Part shown: piece by piece, positions 1-13,371 of the stretch
Position numbering within the stretch: position 1 is the stretch's first letter
Layout of the letters: every line of letters starts with the position of its first letter
Assembly (NCBI GenBank): GCA_017562135.1
Contig: QEYB01001046.1
Coordinates: 310,001 to 374,000, forward strand
Length of the DNA: 64,000 nt
Reading direction: 5' to 3'
Source: Dipylidium caninum
Taxonomy: Eukaryota > Platyhelminthes > Cestoda > Cyclophyllidea > Dipylidiidae
Translations under genes and position numbers: made by a program
The notes under the pieces: generated by a model
Database searches by the model: none
Told to the model about the DNA's origin: nothing
Seen by the model: the letters and a program-made list of their open reading frames with translations, nothing else

Positions 1-37
1 GAGAAATGGAGACGGCGGCTATCTTGCACATGCCTGC

Positions 38-70
38 CCTCCTCCTCCTCCTCCTCCTCCTCCTCCTCCT
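38..70. repeat. (CTC)n microsatellite
   Basis: About eleven consecutive copies of the trinucleotide CTC/CCT, seen directly. No coding frame of note crosses it. Confidence 0.95.
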
Positions 71-757
71 TGTAATGGGCAGACATGCAGCGGCTACAGG
101 GTTACAACTGCGGGTGTGAGTGTGAATGCGTATGTGTGCGCAGAAGTCACGCAAACAGTTGATATTTATGGACGGTGGTGGAGAAAGACGCCACTCCATC
201 CGCCCCGCCCCCTTCCACAGCCAGTACTCCTTTTCGGCCATGATGTATGTGCGGTTTGGAAGGAAACACACATACACGGGACTTCACAGAGAGTCCGAGT
301 CTTCGTTCTACATGCTAATGAGATAGATGCGATGGCAACGCTAACTGCATCCGCCCTTTTTACATTTGGACTGAGATTTTTTGCCGCATCACCCTACATC
401 CAAAGCTTCATTCAGTTTGAAGCTTGTTTCATTCCGCATTTAAGGTAAAATTAGAGTTTGCGCGGATGCGTTGTCACAGTCGTGAGGCAGTGGTGGATCT
501 ACTCCACCAGTCCGTGGTCAAATCTGACTTACATGCGCCATATTCGCAGTTCTACTCTGTCTGGAAGTGGACAAGGTCAAAGGCTGTCACGAATGATGCA
601 ACAAGTGCCCCTAACGCACTTTCTGCCTTGGTCCTCTCCTCCACACTCCTCCTCTTTGCAGCGAGAGACGCCCTCACTAGAGCCCGGGACGGCGACAGAG
701 CGCCGGAAGAAAGGCGGTGAAATTCGGTAGTTGTGAAGAAGTGAAGGCCGACTGTTT

Positions 758-773
758 GGGGGGGGGGGGGGGG
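758..773. repeat. Homopolymer G run (16 G)
   Basis: An uninterrupted run of 16 G. Comparable runs occur at 1615-1631 (C17) and near 37350 (G-rich), so long G/C homopolymers recur in this genome. Run length in an assembly is error-prone. Confidence 0.9.
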
Positions 774-1614
774 AAGAGAAACTGAACTAACATGGCTGCA
801 AATAGCACAGCAGTGAATTCTTTTAAACTACATCAGTACAAGACGATTCTGGTGATGGTTCGTTAAGAGGGATTAACTAAAAATGGGAGTCGAAAACGAG
901 ATTGCCTCCGGGTGACGGGGAAAAGGCGCTTTGTGAGCGCCATCGATGTCCTCCAACAAACCGGTTCAGCTGCTTCGATGATGTCGATAGTGCCAGTGCA
1001 CCATTCCATGGTATGGGACAAAAAAGATGCCACTTCTTTCATCCCGCAGGGGGTAAAGGAGCAAGCTTCAAAACCTTTTTGACGTGAGATCGCTCCGTTG
1101 TGGAGCACGTGGTGCTTGTACGAGTGGTGGACAAGGCACAACCTGCAAAATACCGCCACATCGTAGCCTCAAAGTATCATTTTCGGGCTCGAAGAGTCGC
1201 AGCTGAACGAAACGAGGGTCAGAGTGAGAGATGAGGAGGAGCCAGTGTCAAACTACGGCACCCACCAGATGGGCACCTCAAAAATAAGAATTTGCTTGCC
1301 CTGTATTCGCGCTTTACGAGATTTTCTCGATTACCAAGAAAGACAGCTTCCGATTGAGTGCCCGAAGCGAGAAAAAGTGGGTGGCTTTGGTTTCGAATAC
1401 ACCTCATTTGTCTCTCACCGTATAGCCTTTGTTGAATGTCTTAAGGAGGGCATATTTTAGGAGAGGTCACTTTCTGATGACTTCTTAAAAATGCCACTTC
1501 CCTGGAGTCTGGACACACAAAGAAATGAATTTAGACGCCGAGTTCTGAGAGCGGCAGAGCGGTGCATCCACCACTGACGACTGGCATCGCGATTTATTTG
1601 GCTGCGAATCGCTT

Positions 1615-1631
1615 CCCCCCCCCCCCCCCCC
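1615..1631. repeat. Homopolymer C run (17 C)
   Basis: An uninterrupted run of 17 C in non-coding sequence, seen directly. Confidence 0.9.
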
Positions 1632-2225
1632 AACCGGGCGAATGCCTCGCCTCTGCACTAGGCGTCGCGTGTGGGAGAACCATTGACCCTCCGGTTCACG
1701 CGGAAGACCTCGGCTAATAAAGTGGAGATTTAATTTCAACAGATTTTGAGTATTAAGCCCTTGTCAGGTGTCATGTGAACAGACGATGTCGGCGATTGAC
1801 ACACTGCGCGGCGGGACGATCCTCTAGAGTGGGAGAGAAAAAACACACAGGCACAGCCCAATTTGTAAAAGCCAATCAATTTTCACCGTCCCAATGTTGC
1901 TGCTATTTTTGGGGCTCCCTTCACCCTCCTCCCGCGGATTCCCCTTCCCCGGAGTTGTACTTGCACCGTGGATCAAAATCGGGATTAACACGTACATGGC
2001 TGCCGTTGACTTGGTCCAAAGTGTGCTAATTCCTTCAATCCAGGCCGTTTGGCCTTCAGGGCAAGCGGTGTGGGGATTCCGCTATTAATGCCCACTTTAC
2101 CGACGATGTCACTCAAGTCCGGTAACATTGGCACCGCTTCCCTGAACATTTTTGTCGGCCGAGGTGCCCTGACACCTCGGAGCCGCGTGATGAGTTAAGA
2201 TGAGTTGAGCCATGTCCTAATAAAA

Positions 2226-2273
2226 ATACCCGGAGTGGAGAGACAAAATATACCCGGAGTGGAGAGACTAAAT
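2226..2273. repeat. 24-bp unit repeated twice in tandem
   Basis: Two adjacent 24-bp units (2226-2249 and 2250-2273) share the core ATACCCGGAGTGGAGAGAC and differ at one position near the end. Non-coding minisatellite-like duplication. Confidence 0.85.
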
Positions 2274-2941
2274 ACCTCTTTTCCGCTTCTTCGCCAATCA
2301 ACAATGCCAGTAGCCTTTGAGTGTTGTTCTGGGGCGATGCTGTCGTCGAGGCAGCCTACAGTGCAAAAATCTAAACAAGTTGGCAAGAAATAAGATCAAA
2401 TGATTTGAGGTGGACAATGGGGCGAGGGAGCAAATGTTTCCGGGGATTGCGTGTCAGCAGTCCGGCGTCGCCTTGGACACTCTTCCGACTCCCATGCGTG
2501 AGGAAAGTTTTAGCGTTCTTTTCACTGAATTTCGTAAAGGGGCAACTGGTCGGGTGATTCCACCACATCCGAGGCGGTGTAACAACAGTGGCAGCGCAGC
2601 TTCAACGACCACAGGGCGACTGTTCGGGTCACAGGATGGAGGAGGAGGAGGAGGCGGGCACGGTTCTCTGACACGTGACAGTTAAGCGACTCCAAGTGGC
2701 AAATACGCGGGCGAACAAATCACTAAAATGCCCGTCTGTTTGAAGTTATTGCGGAAAAATGAGCCTGGGCCAGGGGAAGCACTTCTCCCCTTTTCTGTCC
2801 TTTGACAGTAGCAGCGGGAGATTGACGAAGTAGGCAGGAAGTGTGGACAAAAGTGCCGCCAGGTTCAGGAAAGTGTGCCTAGTGTCGGGCCCTAAGTTTT
2901 AATTTGACGAGCACCGTAACTTTGTTGCTCGCTTCCTTTAG

Positions 2942-3543
2942 GCGAGTACCAAGCGCTGCAAGCCACCGGTCTCTATGCCCTGGAGAAGAGTATGGAGGCA
3001 CAACAAAGGCAGATCCACGGGCAGAACAGTCAACCAGGACATCTTAAAGGCTTTGGAACAAATGTCTCCAGTGTGCCACGATTCCTGGCCTCCGGTCGGC
3101 GTCCGGAAACCCACAGCGATGACAGTTTCCCCTTGCAATGTGTTGTTGATGGTCATCCTCCAACCTCCTACACCTACGGGCGCTACGTAGGTCTGAAGCC
3201 TAATCAAACGCTGGCAGCAAATACCATGGATCCTCGACTCTTTGATCAACAACAACAGAAGCCACACAACCGACCGATTGCACAACGACTGTACGTCCGC
3301 GACTTCCCACGATCCAAGTCAGCGCACACAGTGGCCGCTCCGGTGGTGGCCGGCGGCAAATCGACCGAAGGCAGCGGTGAGAGCTCCGAGGGCGGAGTCT
3401 TCAAATCCGCCGAGGAGTGTGGTGAGGAGAGCATGCTGCTGCTATTGCCCGAGACGGAGGCTCGTTCGGAGATGAACGAACCGCTCTCTGGCAATGAGGA
3501 CCAGCCAGAGATCTACCCACTCTCGAAAATCAACAGCAGATGA
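2942..3543 (+). CDS. Terminal coding exon of an unrecognised protein (C-terminal ~200 residues)
   Basis: An acceptor (GTTGCTCGCTTCCTTTAG) ends at 2941. The exon then reads 200 sense codons in one frame (two bases completing a split codon, phase 1 intron) to a TGA at 3541-3543. The frame is blocked upstream of the acceptor at 2917, so splicing is needed, unless translation starts at the ATG at 2992. The peptide begins EYQALQATGLYALEKSMEAQ, then becomes low in predicted structure: a QQQQK stretch, a Ser/Gly/Glu-rich part and an acidic tail ending PLSKINSR. I see no membrane segment or known domain. This looks like a disordered cytoplasmic tail; the family is unknown to me. An AATAAA lies only 15 nt past the stop (3558) and another at 3922. 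Earlier exons must lie upstream, probably outside the window. Confidence 0.5.
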
Positions 3544-3557
3544 ACAATGGAAGCAGT

Positions 3558-3563
3558 AATAAA
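3558..3563 (+). promoter_or_regulatory. AATAAA polyadenylation signal candidate
   Basis: AATAAA 15 nt after the stop at 3543. A second copy at 3922-3927 would give a more ordinary 3' UTR of about 400 nt. Which one is used cannot be told. Confidence 0.35.
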
Positions 3564-6500
3564 CTAGTAGCCTCTGCGTATCGTGAGGCCAGTTTTGTTT
3601 GAATGAGGCCTCAGTGACAAGTGACGATGAGTCTCGTATACTGCCCCTTCCCTTTTGTACCAATATTGTGTATTTGTGCATTTAAAAGACTCTTTAACCA
3701 CCCAAAATGCTGTCAGACGCTTTCGCTCCCCTGGGGAGGCCAACCGTCCGCGCTTAGGTCGGTGGATGGATGACCAACAGACGAGTAGAAACATCCGAAA
3801 TTTGCGCATAGTCTTGTCATTTTGGGGAATTGCTAGTTGATTTCAACATCGAAGATCCCATGAGGAGATGGCGAGGCGTGTTTTGGGCGAAAATGGCCAT
3901 AGAGAACTCCGATTTACGCTGAATAAAACAATTCGTGTCATTTAATGCTGTTGCTGCGAATTTCCCCTAATCGGTACCCACATGAAGAGTCCCTAATTGG
4001 TTATTTCTACGGTTGAAAACTAGAAAACGAGCGTTGGACATAAGTATAGAAAAAAACCCAGCTTTATAAATTCGAACGAGAAAATTTCCGCTGATACCAA
4101 CGATTTCCTACTAAGGATTAGACCAGTCATATATGCCTTTCTGAAAAAAAGAACTTTCCTTTAAGAGTTAATAAACGATTCAAAGTCTTTTGCCGGCTAT
4201 TGTACATTTTTCTCCTCTAAGCAAATGGTAATTAGAAAAAAGGCAATAAACGGTAGTGAAATATCTGGTGAAAGTGTAGGATGTGGCGAAATGTCATCGT
4301 GTGGAGAAGTTACTGACTTTGTCAACAATAGGTGAAGCTTTATGTGGTCGTCGTGCGCTGTCATCGCGCAGTAGAATTGCGTCGTGACGATTGAGCAATG
4401 CCAGTCGTTTTTTTTCTTTAAAAGTTTCTCTTCATCTGCAGTTGCATTTTCGGGTTTTGATGAAGAGTTAAAATAAAAAGAGGACACAAATGTGAGAAAG
4501 AAGTTGAAGGTATGGGTAAGAAGAATACTTTCGGCAGAGATAAATAAAAAATGTCGAGCTCATGTTGCTATGTATCACTCTCAGTCGCGTCTGAAAGGTG
4601 AGTTTCATAGATTCCGGTCTCATAGTTTGGATCCCCTGCATTGTGGGCCCCCCAGCATCCAGTCTCCGTTCACCTACCAATCTTCATGGAAAGACTGGTA
4701 ACACCACAGATATCACATCGTCGTAGGTCCTCCCATTTGCATCGTGCCATCGCAGCCGGGCGGACCCTGTTGGACAGACGAAATCTGCGAATGAGGCGCG
4801 CACAGCCGCTTTTCCTTTAGCCTGTGTTTAGGCCCACTGCCATGTTTCTCGTATTACATTTCACGCGGCTACACGGTACAGCCTCTTTAGGTGCTACAAA
4901 TTCCAACTATCTCGTCTTTGTGGGTGCCGGTCGAACAGGAAACAAATCACTGTTACGCCTGTAATTCTGCGCGTGGGGCTGGCATAAAGGGACGCTTAAG
5001 GGGGGAGGAAATAAATGAGAATGTGATTCCCGTCTTTGTAGCAAAAGCACCGGAACTTAAGTCTGGGGGGAGGAAAGTAATCCACCCCTGTGCTCACCGT
5101 AAACCATTCATTCCGAGGTGGCGGGCGAAAGAATCTACTGCGAGGCAGCTTCGACTCGTCGCAGTCGGTCAACACCCCATGACATCGGTCTCGTTCACTC
5201 TCGAGAACAGTCAGATTGGTTGTCCATAAGTGAAATCTTGTTGGAGAACAGTATGCTGAGGACTGGAGGTTAGGCAACTTCGTGGTAGAGACTTATATCT
5301 ACTCTGGACGTGCTTTGTCCTGAGGCCTGATTTGAAGGAATGGAAAGGCATGTGCAACCTTCCACTAGCATCCACTTCTCCATTTGGTGATTACCGCGCC
5401 CCACATGACCCCTTGTGTTTGGTACGCTTAAAAGTCAGATCGCAGGCTGGCCCTGAAAAATATTTACGAGGAGGAGAGAAGGTTAATTGAGGGAGGCTCT
5501 GTGCAGCCCATTTTCTACGTGTGATATGAGGCGATAGCTGAATTTTAGAAACTTTGTGGTATGCCCATTCCTCGTCTGTTCTCCGGTGGGGCAGATGGCA
5601 CCGAGTCGCAAACGCAGGACCTGACAGTTAAGCAGAAGCCTCAATGGGCGGTTGAAGCTCCGCAATGGACGCGAGGAGGGCAGATCGGACGGGGCGGAGT
5701 GGGATGATGGACCCAAGGATTGCCGGTAAAGCACACAACCGGCGATCGCAAAAGTGAAGACCGTCTTCCACTCGTCTGCTCTGCTCGACAGTCTCGCCTT
5801 CTTTTGCTTTTGACGGGCCACCCCTCTACTCTCCTTTTTTCCCCTCGGCTCGCCACACCCCCTAAATCGGGAGGCACCCAGTCGCATGGAATAAGGCTGA
5901 AAGCGGCGGTCTGCGAGGGGACGAGGGAGAGGAAGAGAGGAGAGGGAAAGAGGCGTGTTATACGGGTGGCATGTCGTGGAGTAGAAACCATCACGAATGG
6001 CATCGAGACGAAGTGTGTTGTCTTATGGGGTGGGAATGTCCGAGAACCACGTGATACTGTCTTCATTTAGACCGGTTGTATTGAGAAGTGAGATTGTTCA
6101 ATCGGGCGTCTTTCTCCAAAAATGGGGGACCAGCGAGAAAGTGATCTTTCCAAGAACTATTCCACAGTTAGTCTGACATTTAACAAAATCATGGGGGATT
6201 TTATTAAATCCCCGAACTAAAATAATATGCCATTTGGCCAGGGGAGGAGGAGAGGGAGACGGTAAGATGGCGTAAAAATGGGAGGTAAACAGAATCTCCA
6301 AGCAGGAACATAAGCAAACAGCGAATGGAGTGATAAAGTCCTCGACCCTCAAACCATGGCTGTAAATCCCTCTTAAAAAGCCACCGATATGGCCATTGTC
6401 CACTGGCAATTTGCAATTAACCTGTTGGCCTCAACCTTTAGTGGGGGGTGCGAAGAGGCAGCCATTGGCAGCCGTCCACAGGCTCCACGACGTGAATGGC

Positions 6501-9500
6501 TTCGCGGGGCTCCGAGGACTGGGCGCACGTGGAGGCGGCGAAGCGACCTGGAAGGCCGGGGCGGGGGAGACATCACGCGGTCGCGGGTACATCAACGTCT
6601 CACCGTGTTGCATAAATAATGCCTCTAGGGGGCGATTCGTTTCCTTCTAGCCCCCCCACCAAACCCCCTTCCTCCTCGCCCCTGGACAACTGGTTTCCGC
6701 TTTAATTTTGCATACTGTGGAATGCTTTCATGAATTCCTTAGCTGTTGAGATGAATTATCGAGGAAGTGTGGCGATTTGGCCTCACATTTGGCCTTCTTG
6801 TGTTAGGCGACAGTTCCTATCACTACTCAAATTATATATTTAACGCATTTTTAACCAACGTCCCACCAAAAACTCGTCTGTTATGAATGGAATGATGAAC
6901 CCTAGAGCATCTCAAACCCACTTTCAATAAAACACTGAAGGAATGTATTAGGGACCAGGCAAGAGGAAATACGCTGGAGAATACCCTGGCAGTCTGCAAG
7001 AGAAACCAATTAAGCCGTACACGTCTCGTAACCGCATGAGTGATAAATTGTCTAGATTTCGAACTATCATCCACGGGAGCGTTTAGAGGAGCAAAGAAGG
7101 TCGAGGGTTGGGGCGCGAAGCGTCTACTGAAGTGGCTCTGATAAAATCTCCCGCTGCTCTGGTTGGGGAATCACCTCGTCGTTTTGCATTGCAGCTGCTC
7201 CGATCCCCACCCATCAACGCGACACCATCGCGTGTTTATCTCGAAAATCGGCAAGGGAGAGGACAATTTATGTTGCCGCCTTCTTCAGACACTGATAATC
7301 TCTCATGGTCAACTGTTGATTTCGTTGCTTCGAAGCATAATCAGATTGCCTCCGCCGCGCAAATTCACCACACCTGACGGTGCAACTCAAGTCTTAGTGA
7401 CGAGGAAGATGAAATGGAAGGTGCAGACGGTGTGAGCTTAACAAAACATCGTCTAATTGCGACGCCTCTGTAACTACGACTCTCGGAGTTTGTTTGCATA
7501 TCGGCATGACGATTCTATCCCCTCGTCCCGCTACGTGCGAGTCCTGCTGATAATGATGTTGATGGTGTTAACCTCCTGTGCTTTTCCCCGCTCAGTGTTC
7601 AGCCAAACCTCTCTCATCCACTCCTGCGACTTGCGTGATTTGCTTGTACATACCGATAGAAATAGAAATTAATCCCACTGGCATTCTCTCAGGCCTGGAT
7701 AACCTTGTCACTACGGTCTGGTAGTTGTGCAGTGACATGTGATGGTCTAAGTGACATGCTTGGAGATTATTTCACCGCTTCAGCCGTCTGTGTGGCCTCT
7801 CGTGACTTGGGAGGCAGGAAGGCGTAGTGATGTCGACGCATCCACCGAAATGTACAATTATAACCGGGCACCAACTGCCTCGGTGGCTCCGAGAGCTTCC
7901 TGACCAGGGCGTCAGGTAGTCCAACCGACTTAGAAGGTAAAAAACTCGCCTAAACAACCCGTATGGCTCTGAGTGACACTTGCTCTTCGGCCAAGTTATT
8001 CACCGATTAAAACGACAGTGACGTAATCATTCTGTCAACCAGAATTCCGTTTTAAACTGTACGAATTCAGGCAAGGGTGTGAGAAGACGGGAGAGCATTG
8101 ATGACCAAACGCTTGCGGTGCCGCCTCGGAGCAGACGGGTTTAGAGAAGTTCGGTCTTTGTCTACCCCCTGAACCCTTCACTGAGGCCCCCAAGAAGTCG
8201 GAACTCGACTTGCTTTCTATTGCAGTGAAGCAGATAATGTGGAACACCCACTCTAAGAGGGAACAATTGCACCGACAACCTGGGATACGACCACAACGGC
8301 AGCAGTTAGAATAAAAAGAGGGGCTCATGGGCAAATTCTCCCCGAAAAACGACACCTGCAACATGTCCTCCGGTTTATTCCACCCGCAAAAAGAGCAGAA
8401 AGGGGAGAAACAGGGAACAAGGCTTTGTACATTTCTACAAACAAACACAGTGTGAACGTGAATCACAGCAAAAAATTGGTAAAACGCTGTTAACTTGGAA
8501 GTAATTTTTTGCTTCAAGGCTAACCGTATGACGACTTGGTGCAGTCAGTGTGTGGGGAAGAAGAGAATGATGGAGAGAAGGATAGAGAGGACAGACGACT
8601 AGGCGTAGGGGTCCATCCCCCTGCAAGATGTGCTGATAGGCTCGGAGTGAAGGAGTCTACCTCTGGTGGACCCCAGCCACAAGAGGAAGGGAGACTTCAC
8701 ACGTCTTCTGTTTACTGGGAACTTTAACTTCCATGGGAAGAATATGCCTGGAGATGAGTCGAGTTCTCGAAAGGCCAACATCTAAATCGGCTTTGCTATT
8801 AGATAGATGGCAGAGTTTGGAGAGAGGAGTCTTGTCGCGTGATTCACTTCTTCCCACTGAGCTTAAGATAAGAATCTGACACAAAGCGTCTATTCCAGAA
8901 TGCCTTAATTAGTACTGTCATGCTAAGGTGGAGTTAAATGCCCACGAATCCAACTTCCCTCGTTCCCCTTCCCCCCCGCCCTTCCATCTTCCTCTCCTGT
9001 CATAGTTTATTTGCCGCGAATCGGTGTGAGATTACTGGAGGAGGAGGTTCTCACGAGGCTGGCGGTTCAACCAATCGACGGCTCCGAAGGATCATTGTCC
9101 TCTCCTATTTGGGCAAAGTGACCCCCGCAAAATCGGGATTTTGGTCGGAGTGAGAGGACTATCGCCCTGTTCCGGCTCAAACTTATTTTAAGGCGCGGTG
9201 TGGAGAGATGTCGATCATCCGATGTATGCCCATCTTTTACCGTAAAAGGACAAAGTTGCGCAGCCTCTTAGGTACGCACTCGTGTATTCTGAGGCAGTAG
9301 GGACGGTGTCTTCGCGAATCACCAGAAAAGGGCAATGAATAAGCTCGGTAGATTGTGCGAGCTCGCGAGATGACCAACACACTTTGAGGATGAATCCATT
9401 CCAGTTATCATGGGCAGTGAAGGTGATCGGTAGGGTGATAATCCGTGGTTATAAAGTGCCACTAATGGCTAAACTGCTTGATTAAGTGTTGACATGTCAG

Positions 9501-12408
9501 ACAGTTCAAAGGGTGGAGGCGCTGGCCTCCCAAATCGCTTCCACGTCATCCCAACAGGTGGAGGACCTTAGAAAGCTGACGCTTTGTGGTGGTTTCGCTC
9601 TCTCGTTTCTCTCAAGCTTGGGAACAGGGGAGCGGAGGGGCAACAGTCATTCGGAGAGCAGAAACAGTCCTCTTCTCCCCAGGACAGAATAAATTGAGAG
9701 GAGGATCAGGTCTCTGCCCTCATAAATGGGCATTGTGACTAAAAACACTAAACTATCTCATCTAACAGAAAAACTGTTTTAGAAATGATTAATATGTCTG
9801 GTTTTTTTCCGACTTTTTGGAGAATTTTGATCGCTAATATCGCTACCCTCCCGTTTTGTGTTCCTCAAATAGTTAAACACGAAGTCGAGCGTTTATATTT
9901 ACCGTTCCCCAGCACTGCCACACCGGCCCTGTTGCCGGGGAGTTGACGTGCCGTCTCCTGCCTTCCTTCGCGTGCTGACAGCCACGACGGACGAGACATT
10001 CGGAGTTCGGATGCCCCTCCGAACGGCTCAGTTCAACCACGGAGTCTGCGTAGCTCCACCTACCGGACGAGGCGTGAAATCCGGTCATTCTCCTCTTCCT
10101 CGACCGCTACCTTAGAAGAGTTTTAAACTGTCCGTTCACTCAAGCTTCCAAAGTCTGTAATTTCGGCGGATATTCGCGCGATAAAAAAACGGCGGTGGGG
10201 TGAGGCGAGCGGAAAGTGTTCCACTCAGCTAAAATTCGTTGAGTCTTTTTTTACCAGTTTGCCGACCAGCGAAGTGGCCAAGCTTTAGGGGGAATTGAGG
10301 GAAAAGCCCCACAAAAACCTCGTACTCCAAACTCTCTCGCGCTCTCACTCTCCTTTCTCGCGTCCTTTGGCCTTCGTGTCCAGTCAAATTGTGCGCGGCG
10401 AGGGAGGATGAGACTCGATTTTATGAATTGCTGGTTTTAGTGGACTTTCAAACCCCAGACTAACAGTTAAGTGGCAGGTCCTGCGCCCTCAAAGAAGGGT
10501 TTCTTCCTCTTTAAATTAACTGTGGCATCGATGAAGTAAATCTGAAAAATCCTCGAGAAGTTCCAAATTTTAGAGAGGTTTTCCAGAGCCTCAACTTTGT
10601 CATCCTTTCGTCCGTTAGTTGCATTTATTCTTCCAACAGAAAATCACAATTTGCCAGGCAGGTGAGGACTAGCCTGATAAATATACGCTGTTTTACCACT
10701 CTCAAAGGGGTCTCGTGGGGCGAACGGCCCGACCAACCTGGGGATGCGTAGACGCTGCCTCACCCGAGGAAACATAAAACCCACAGAGCTCGTGCCGCGC
10801 GCAATCATTCCTCTGCACACTCCAATCCTCCAGGCGGTGCATCACGCCTCCATTCGGTCATACGTCTCCACACAAAGCATTCGGACTCGAGTGGAAGACC
10901 ATCAAAAAGCATGTTCCCCGAGAAATAGTCACAGTCCTGTCAGCCACGATTTCTCATCTGTACCGAGTCTTATCGCGTGTGGTCTCCTTAAGACTTTATG
11001 TGCTGTCAAATTACTCAGTCGCTCTCCGTGACACCGACTCTCGGACGGCCCGCCTCTACAGCTATTTCCTCCATTTCCAGCTATGGAGAAGCGGGGCGAC
11101 TGCACGAGCCTCAAAGGACGTGGAGGACACGAAAGCTTACTATGGAGAGGGTCCATGGTTGCAACAATTGGCGGCATATATAGTAAACCTATTCATTGTT
11201 TAGGTACGTCGAGTGATGGAAACCTTCTCCAGGTGAAGTTATTGACGCCGCTCAACGAAGGTCTCGTCGATGGCTTGGAGGAAGTCAGGCGGGCCTCGAG
11301 TCTTCTAATCGGAGACGCAGTAACTACTTCAGCCTCGCTAATCTCCTCCACGGCGCTAAGCGTCGAGGAAAAGGGAACTCTCGAGTGTTATGAAAAATTT
11401 GTTCGGAGAAGGGATCAAATCCTTGACGCCACAGAGTCCCATCGCTCAGATGGCCCAAAGCCCTTCTGCGCTTAAAAGTCCCGAAATGCGCATAATGTGG
11501 AAGGCCACCAACAACGATGTGTCTGGCGGAGGTTTCTTTTTTCCCGCCCTTAAAATACCAGGAACATTTGACCGCTGATGCGTTCAGACAGTCCCGAGCT
11601 TTGCTTTGTAACAGGGTTAATGCAATAACATATGACCCAAGAAGGGAATAAAGAAGAAAGGCGGACGTTTCCAGCCATTTGCCATTTATCACTTGAACCG
11701 AGGGTTAAACACAAAAATGGTGGACTTAGAAAAAAAGATTTGGAAATCTGCTTTAAACGCGTAGCCTGCCGAAAGCTTCGAGTCGGCCCTCCGTGAAGTC
11801 GCCTTTTTCCACCCCCATCAGAGGGAAATAGTACCCGTAATCGTGGACATTCGAGGCTCTTTTTTGGTCATTGGTGGGGAATATAACCAAACTGGTCACC
11901 GGACATTCTCCACATCGCCCAACACAGTCAATTTGAACTAACTCCACCGCCCATCCCGCATCTTTAAACGCTCAAATCATATTGCGTCCACTTAGATGGC
12001 CTACAAATCAGGTAAAGTGGTTGCCGAAGGAAAAGACACTTTCACGCCGGCAAAGAGGACAAGAGAAAGGACGGAAGAGGGAGAGAGAGAGAAAGGAAAA
12101 GTAGATTTAACCACGCAGTTTTCGAGTAACTCGGGAGACTAGTTGGCAACCAGCGTAAGCGCCCCATCAATGTACGACAAAGCTGAGGAAATGAGGCGAA
12201 TATGATGCCATTCAGACTGTCCTTTCTATGCGAGTCTCTCTCGTCCAACCTACAAATAAGCATAGTCTCAAGGGGGCTTGTGGCCGCCAGAGTGGGGATA
12301 TTCAGAGAGTCGGGTTGTAATTCATGCTGGGATCCATTTTGTACCAGAAATCGGCTTTGGCTCGTAGGCAGTTGGCACACTCCCGAACGATTTGGCGATT
12401 CTCCTTAC

Positions 12409-12435
12409 ACCGGACGATGCGCGGGTATAAGTCTT
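12409..12435 (-). CDS. Tentative micro-exon of the ODAD4-like gene
   Basis: On the - strand a T-rich acceptor ending CCTTGTAG is followed by 27 nt encoding a split codon, then DLYPRIVR, then a GTAAGG donor. It enters and leaves in phase 1, matching the phase 1 exit of exon 6 (14986-15030). No homology supports it, and a fit of this kind can arise by chance, so it is only a candidate for exon 7. Confidence 0.15.
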
Positions 12436-13334
12436 CTACAAGGCACAATTACAACAATCTCGCTTTAAGTCTATTCCCGTTGAGTTCGTCTGGTCCCCTC
12501 GCTACAACCGCAAAGTTAAACGGCGGAAGACGGGACATCTTCATGGTTTCATGTCACTAGGACGTGGTCCTCCTGCCAGGCCCAGTCTCATGATTTCCGT
12601 CTGTGGCTGTGGTGAATCGCCTTTCCCAGGCAATACGACTAACTACGATCTCCGAGGAGGTCCCCGAGGCTGCGATGCAATGATCAGTCGATCTGACATG
12701 CTCCCACGTACTTGTCTCGCTGTTCAACTTCAGGAAGTGAGTTAGTGGTAAAACCGGGGGAAAGGGTGACTTGAGCATTCTGGTAAGGTGGCCACGGCAA
12801 GCGTGGTGCGTCTCGGCTTTGATGACCATGAAAGTCAAGTGTCGGAGTGAGCAAGCGGTTATTAAGCTCAGGCCTCGGATGACAGATGGGAGTTAATGAC
12901 TTTTTTCCATTAGAGGAGCAATAAAAGCCCTCGACCTGTGGGGATATTCTTCGGCCACTGATGGCATTTATGCCCCTCGTGGAGGTGGAGACTGACCACG
13001 GAGAAGGCAATGCAAGGATTTGGGCAGATTAACTAATCCTCTCTTCACAATGGAAGCAAAACCAGACCGAATGGGAGAAGACTTTGACCACAGTGTAAGG
13101 TGGGAGGTGGCCACGACGTGAACTCGGAGGGGCAAGTGGGCGTAGAGTCTGTGGCGTAAGACTAGCCGACAACTCACTCGTGGTCACGTCTTTAGTGAGG
13201 TTCTAAGGCTTATTTGTGCACTGCATCATCGAGGATGCAGGCCACTAGATAACTCTCTTAGGGAAAGTACCAACTTCGTCGCCTCCAGTGTGACGGAGCG
13301 ACGGAGAGAAAGGGAGCCTGAGGGGCGAAAAAGC

Positions 13335-13371
13335 GGAGGGGAGGGGAGGGGAAGGGAGGGAGGGGAGGGGA
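13335..13371 (+). repeat. G-run tract with G-quadruplex potential
   Basis: Seven successive runs of three or four G separated by one or two A, with no C inside. This meets the usual four-run G-quadruplex pattern. No promoter or gene start is visible beside it. Confidence 0.7.

Larger units (their letters stand above)
1..2941. other. Non-coding or intronic left flank
   Basis: I see no convincing coding exon here. The stretch holds a CTC microsatellite, a G16 run, a C17 run and a 24-bp tandem duplication, each listed separately. Its right end is a splice acceptor (pyrimidine-rich tract ending in CCTTTAG at 2941), so at least the last part is an intron of the + strand gene that ends at 3543. 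Confidence 0.6.

Noticed and set aside
8035..8517. 160-codon - strand open frame, Cys-rich
   Set aside because: No recognisable domain or splice context; length alone is possible by chance in 64 kb read in six frames.
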